Assembly: GCF_000276665.1 (NCBI RefSeq)
Contig: NW_004955416.1
Location: 862,173-926,172, forward strand
Source of the DNA: Chinchilla lanigera
Taxonomy: Eukaryota; Chordata; Mammalia; Rodentia; Chinchillidae
DNA: 64,000 nucleotides
Reading direction: 5' to 3'
The stretch's first letter is position 1; each line of letters starts with the position of its first letter. Position numbers and translations under genes: made by a program. This document shows, one piece after another, positions 59,074 through 64,000 of this stretch. The notes under the pieces are model-generated. The model did not search any database and was not told where the DNA came from. It saw nothing but the letters and a program-made list of their open reading frames with translations.

Positions 59074-59843
59074 GGCAGGCAACTGATCTACCTTTAATGA
59101 TCACGGCAACTTTAGGCAACTGGCTGCTTTATGTACACAAGTGATTGCAGTTGGCCTTGGGAATTGCTAGGTAGGGCTATAACTTCTAACGTTGTCCCTT
59201 AGCACAGATAGTAAGTTACAGCTGGGGGTGAGGATGGGGAGGTTGTAAAAACAACAGTAGAGACACCTCTGCATGGTTTATTCTGTTCTCTCAAACTGAT
59301 GCACTTTTTTAAAGCTTGGTAGATAGTGAAATACTACAAGAGATCTGAACAAGATCGCTCCAGGTGGCAGACACATATCAATGATTAAAAACAGACATCA
59401 AAGGAAAGAAAACAATATATTCTTTTTCAGGAGGGAAGAAATCACATTACTCAAGAGTCATAGAGCTGCAGGACTGGATAATGTCCATGGGTATGGAAAA
59501 AAGGCAGTTTTCACCTCGAAAAATTTGTAATTTTACATCCCTTTCATTTCAAAAATAGGAGGTGGGCAGCAAGAAGGCTTGCACCAAGAGAGCTCTAGAA
59601 GAGGATACACTTCTGCATGCAACTCTGTTTAGCTTTACTGGCTCCTTAGCTGCGCAGTACACCAACGCACAACTTCAAATGCACCTGTGTGTCCATGAGA
59701 CACACATTTCTTTACCTGACTGAAGTAGAGAGAATCTCACACCCTGAGTTCATCTTGTGCTGATGAGCAGTAAAAAGTGAGCAGAAGCTTATGTTAGAGC
59801 AAACACAGTGGGCACCCCTGAGAGCCAGAGGCCCCTTCCTCAC

Positions 59844-60019
59844 CTTTTCTGGAAAGCATCACTGTCCAGACAGGGACTGTGGCTGAAGGAGGAGTAGCAC
59901 TCAACAGGCATGCTCAGGCGGCAGTAGATCATGCTGGCACTGCTATTCTGTGTGCCAAATGTCTTGTGTGTCACCTTGAGGCATGGAGGGCTGTCCATGG
60001 TGCCATCGATCCTCATGAC
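59844..60019 (-). CDS. RYR3: RYR3 exon B: SPRY2-SPRY3 linker
   Basis: 176 bases, phase 0 start, phase 2 end; acceptor ttccag, donor GTGAGG. The product starts VMRIDGTMDSPPCLKVTHK and ends DAFQK plus two bases of an Arg codon. The RIDGT..SPPCLKVT motif is shared by all ryanodine receptors. In RYR1 and RYR2 the stretch after the RLSMP motif is followed by a long isoform-specific insert (D2). Here it is followed within a few residues by exon C, as in RYR3. Confidence 0.96.
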
Positions 60020-61540
60020 CTGGAAATATCAAGAGTCCTTACCTTGACAGACCAGAAGGCCTGACTGTGACCTTGTCCCTCTTCCTCTTGTTGACATAAC
60101 TAACATACAGCAAGGTGTTCTGCAAACTGTAAACACTGTCCCTGATGATAACCAAACCATGATTCTCAACTGATAAAAACGAATGCAACTGCTTCTGGCT
60201 AGGGAAATTAAAGATTTAAAATGCATCCACTGGGTTCTCCACAAGGCAAAGGGTGGAGAACCAGTGCCAGAGAGGGGGCAGTGTCTGGGTGATGTGATAT
60301 AGTCTCCATAAAAGCTCACCTTGTATGTCAAGGGGTAAGTGGCTAAAAAGAAAAATCTTTCCAGTGATTTCTCCTCACTGGGCATGAGAGCACCTAAATG
60401 AGAGGGCAGCAGAAATCCCAAAGCTCAAGAACAGACATCTGAGTTCCTGCAGAGGGCGCCTTCCCCTACCCAGTCCACCTCTCACTCTGCCTGAGAGCTG
60501 AGGCTCCCACAGCCTGCCTTAAATCTTGCTAGCGATTCACAGTTCTGGGAACTGCAGTGGGGTGGAGTGGGGAGGAAAGATCAAAGCTGGACTTCTTAAA
60601 GGTGTGTGTATGGGGGCAGAAGAAGTAAACCAAGACAGTAGAAATAACTTTTTAAAAATACTTTGAGCCTCTCCCCTGCTCTCTGGTGAATAATTTTCTC
60701 TGGAGTTTACAGTGTGCTTATGTAACAGGGTATGATTTGTTATTTTTCTAAATGGAGGCATCTAGAGTCTATCAGTTTGTCCGAGATCTCCCAAAGCACA
60801 AGAGCCACCATTCTAAGAAGTAACAGTTGGGGAACAACTGGAGAAACAACTGCCTCTATTGTTTTTGACTGTGAGTGGCAGTGGAGGATTAAGAGCTGAT
60901 GCTCACTGAATCCAGACTGGAGGGGGAGCTAAGGGAACTTGAGAGTGGCGTTAAAGCAAGGCAGAGTTGAGTTCAAGGAACACTGCAAGAAGCTGTTCTG
61001 TTTGGCTTTCCATCAGCATTTTTCTCCCCACACTCACCACAGAAAAGTAATGGTGGGCACGTGCAAAGTAGGGGTAAGCAGATATTGAAATCAGAAAAGT
61101 GGGAGTACCATAATCAACTATCACACCTCAGCTTAAATGTTGGAAATGGCACCACAGAAATTAAAGAAGGCCTATAAGATACGAAGTTATGAGCATCTAA
61201 GAACACATATACTCAAGACATACAGCCTTCAGTACAGGTATTGAACTTTTCAAAGAAAACAATGTTTAACACATCTAGGTACTGTGATTCTATGACAATA
61301 TCAGTATAAGGATGCCTGGAGAAAATCCAGGTGCAATCTGCAAAGTCTCTTGAAAGATGCCACTGAGCTGCCCTTATTAAGGGGCCTTGCAATTACGGCT
61401 TTGAGAACCAGAGGAAGGTAGCTGGTTGGCAAGAGGGCAGGGACTTAGCTGATAAGCTGCCTGCTGACAGAAGAATCATAGGGCGCTCAGTGCCGTGATG
61501 CCCCTGCCCTTCCAGGGCCACCCACAATGCTTACCCTTAC
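60020..61540 (-). other. RYR3 intron A-B
   Basis: 1,521 bases. I see no clear repeat and no coding remnant. Short open frames on both strands lack family resemblance. Confidence 0.85.
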
Positions 61541-61749
61541 CTCTATGTGTGGATGATCCTCTGGCACATTGACAAATGTCGGGAGGCGCTTGCTGAACCA
61601 CATTGCAACATCTCGGTTCATGTTGACAGCAAAAGGCTCAAAGCCCTCTTGGAGGCCACACATGGTATAAAACTTGAAGGTACTGGCATCTGTCCCGAGA
61701 TTCATGCGGCCAATCTGAGATAGCCCCAGACAGCAGATGGGCACGAACC
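61541..61749 (-). CDS. RYR3: RYR3 exon A: end of SPRY2 domain
   Basis: First exon in transcript order, 209 bases. The acceptor reads ctgtag and the donor is GTAAGG. It starts with the last two bases of a Gly codon and ends in phase 0. The product begins [18 protein letters not shown] and includes [17 protein letters not shown] and WFSKRLPTF, ending PHIE. In the family this is the closing strand of SPRY2 and the start of the link to SPRY3. The preceding exon lies above position 64000. Confidence 0.96.
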
Positions 61750-64000
61750 CTACAGAATAAAGAGATTCCTGCTTTAGCCCACAGGTGCCATCTTAGCTGG
61801 CCTGGTGCTTCCTCAAGGGATATGAGTCCCAGTAAGAAAGATGAGACATAAGTTTTTGTCTTTTTCCTGGCATATAAAATCAGCAAAAGGAGGCCATCCA
61901 AAGACTACCACTGTCCTTGGTAGATGAGGAAGATAAGTAAGTTTGTTTAAATGGATTCAGGAAAAATGATCATCCTTCTCAGATTATTCTTAATATGCAA
62001 ATAAATATCAACTAGAAAAGTTAAACCAGTAAGAGAAAAGGTGGAATTCTTTGTCTATACCTTATTTAAAAGTTGACCTTAGGCCCTGTGAAATTTTATT
62101 TTTTTATTTTAAAGAAAACAGTACACACACAAAAAAAAACCAAAATAGCAAAATACAAACAAAACAAAGCAAGGATATTAAAAATGATATGGGGCTTCAA
62201 ATCAAATGACAGGGATTAACAGTGGTTGTTATATTACATATTGTTATCTTCAACGAAATTTTAAATACTACCCAAACCAAAACAATATAATAGACCTAAG
62301 GCATGATTTAGCAGATTTTGCTACAGAAATAGGTAATTGTGGATATATTAACTTTTTCACAGTAGTAATCTTATGTTTCATTACTTTATATCATATACCA
62401 TAAATATACATAGTAGAGGATGAAACTAGAGACCATACTCATGAGTGAAATAAATTAGATTCACATGTTTAAACATTATATTGTCTCCCTAGTGTAAGAA
62501 ACTGAAAGAGTAAATAAATAAATTCCAAAAGCTACCTATTGTGGAAGGGAAAGAAACTGATCAAAAGGAAAGAAAAACTGGGATGGGGGAAAGGAGAAAA
62601 GAAGGAAAGGGAAATATATATATATATATAAATCATAGCTAGATAATTTCATTACTAATTTCTATTAGTTTATTGAAAAAAAGTTAATGCTTAATTGTTT
62701 GATCAATCTTACATGCCTATATCAGGTAATCTGAGCAACTACTTTGAAGATAACAATATGTAATATAACAACCATTGTTAAATTCCTATCATCTTGTTTT
62801 GAAATTCCATATTGTTTTTATTGTTTTTTTTATTCCCTTTAAAATAAAACAAAAGAAAAAAAAAGAAAAAATGGAATGAATTGGTGCAAATTGCTTAAGT
62901 TTTCCAGGCTTCAGTATCCTTGTCAATGAAATAAGAATTTCAATGGTGTTTCACATTTTCAGAGTTCGGAATGTTAGTTACCACTATAATTCTGCTGGTT
63001 TCTATACTCCCATCTTCCTGGCCTATTGTCCTCACCTTAACAGGAAAGCAAATGTTTCCATCAAGAGCTAGAGAACTCCTCCCTTCCTTCCTAAAGCTAC
63101 TATCATCTCTCCCTGATCACTTCTGTATCCTGATCCTATTTTAAAAATTCCCATTCAGAATAGACCAAAGCAGTTGAAATTGTTTGGCATTTTTGCTTGT
63201 GGGTTATTTATAAATCATAATTGTGGACAAACAAATCAGCAAAGCAGGGAAAGCACTAATTATCTTGGATCTGGGGGGATGCAGGAGGCAGGCGGCTGCA
63301 GGACAGCTGGAGCTGCACAAAGGAACAGCTCTTTGGCCCCTGGCAAAAGCAGAAGTTAGATGCCCACACAGGAATCTGGCACCACTTCAGGACAGGAATG
63401 CTCCTCTCGGGGGGAATTTAAAGGTTACTCGTAGGAACACTTACATTCAACAGTGAGAGCTTTCATTCATAGACAAGAAGGCCAAAACACATTCTTCCTA
63501 GTGGGAGTATTCATACACTATTATCTAAGCCACGAAGTTCCTGTATGTAAATAAGTATGCAAAGAGTAAATCTCTCCCAAGCCAGTTGGTTAGTTTTAAA
63601 AACTGTGGACTCACTTAGCACACATGTTTAATACCACTTCTAAATAAGAGAGGACGTTAGCACAATCCTACTAGAATGACAGGGACTTCTGCGCAAAGTG
63701 CTTCCTCTCAGGAACAGCTAGACTAGACCACTACCCTTGCCCCTCCAGAGAGCAGATGAACTGGTCCATTCACACTGCATTCTAAACACTGCGATGCCTT
63801 TGGCATTTTTGTACTAGGGCCTGTGATAGATTACTCCTTTACCTTTCCATAGGCAGAGATTTTTATAAATAATCTGATCACAGTATAGAATAAGGATTCG
63901 ATATTAGCAAAATTTCTTGGGTTCTCATTGGGACAGGGAGCTCTATTATGTGCTGTATGATAAGATGTGAAAGAAGAAACTCTTTCAGTCACAAGAAGCT
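61750..64000 (-). other. RYR3 intron upstream of exon A (partial)
   Basis: No exon was recognised here. It holds the L1 3'-end composite at 62095-62880. The rest is unique-looking sequence with short open frames on both strands that match no family I know. The stretch at 63260-63420 is somewhat GC-rich but has no splice-flanked frame resembling the expected preceding RYR3 residues. Confidence 0.85.
62095..62880. mobile_element. Two L1 3' ends in inverted orientation
   Basis: 62095-62290 is minus-strand L1 3' UTR beginning with a T-rich tail. 62400-62880 is plus-strand L1 3' end with a purine-rich tract (62535-62605), a short (TA)n and an A-rich end. Both carry the same 3' UTR word: left tggttgttatattacatatt, right its reverse complement aatatgtaatataacaacca. 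The arms can pair as a hairpin. Confidence 0.85.

Larger units (their letters stand above)
58364..59843 (-). other. RYR3 intron B-C
   Basis: 1,480 bases. The half nearest exon C is occupied by the twin-primed L1 (58406-59073 with its duplications). The remainder, 59074-59843, looks unique. Confidence 0.85.
602..61749 (-). other. RYR3: RYR3 gene, internal part: 16 exons and 15 complete introns
   Basis: This is the central part of the gene for ryanodine receptor 3. The protein is a very large homotetrameric Ca2+ release channel of the endoplasmic/sarcoplasmic reticulum that opens on cytosolic Ca2+. All coding in the window belongs to the large cytoplasmic assembly; the pore and membrane segments are encoded beyond the low end. 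Exons were placed by joining minus-strand reading frames at AG acceptors and GT donors, and the phase agrees at every one of the 15 junctions. The joined product follows the ryanodine receptor order: end of SPRY2, linker, SPRY3, junctional solenoid, Glu-rich stretch, RIH region. RYR3 is preferred because the sequence nearly matches remembered RYR3 and lacks the D2 insert of RYR1/RYR2. Promoter, first exons, last exons and poly(A) site lie outside. Confidence 0.97.

Noticed and set aside
1..64000. A new multi-gene system, defence island or operon
   Set aside because: All coding evidence belongs to one vertebrate gene on one strand with introns full of retroelements; nothing suggests prokaryotic or clustered novel genes.

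Overview
The window is intronic and exonic DNA of a mammalian genome. It carries a central block of the type 3 ryanodine receptor gene (RYR3) on the minus strand. Sixteen exons (3,063 coding bases, about 1,020 codons) run from exon A at 61541-61749 to exon P at 602-737. Every exon is bounded by AG/GT sites, and the reading phase agrees across all 15 internal junctions with no stop or frameshift. The gene therefore looks intact, but neither end of it is in the window.

The protein block starts at the end of the second SPRY domain and passes through the third SPRY domain (exons D-G). It continues into the junctional solenoid, including a Glu-rich divergent stretch (exons H-K), and then the RIH/bridging-solenoid region (exons L-P). 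RYR3 rather than RYR1 or RYR2 is indicated by near identity to remembered RYR3 sequence and by a very short link between the SPRY domains where the other isoforms carry the long D2 insert.

Repeats suggest a rodent outside the mouse/rat group, perhaps squirrel- or beaver-like; this lineage call is weak. The evidence is tRNA-derived ID-type SINEs, B1-like SINEs, two B1+ID composites in the same order, and L1 copies with a distinctive 3' end. Older mammalian repeats (MIR, L2, MaLR-type LTRs, MER5A) are scattered through the introns.

Layout from high to low coordinate, in transcript order: 61.7-64.0 kb, upstream intron with a two-armed L1 3'-end composite; 53.4-61.7 kb, exons A-E with a twin-primed L1 at 58.4-59.1 kb; 46.3-53.4 kb, a 6.4-kb intron with LTR fragments and MER5A, then exons F and G; 41.4-44.4 kb, the 796-base exon H and exon I; 34.2-41.4 kb, an L1-rich intron then exons J and K; 10.6-34.2 kb, a 23.5-kb intron; 0.6-10.6 kb, exons L-P.

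The largest intron holds a nearly full-length L1 (14538-20716) flanked by a perfect 16-base target-site duplication. It lies in the same orientation as RYR3, its 5' region is built of about 71-base tandem units, and it contains a 125-base assembly gap. I found no second protein-coding gene, RNA gene or CRISPR array. The most unusual observations are the L1 5' monomers, a duplicated 3' splice-site sequence upstream of exon L, the twin-primed L1, and a 25-base palindrome.
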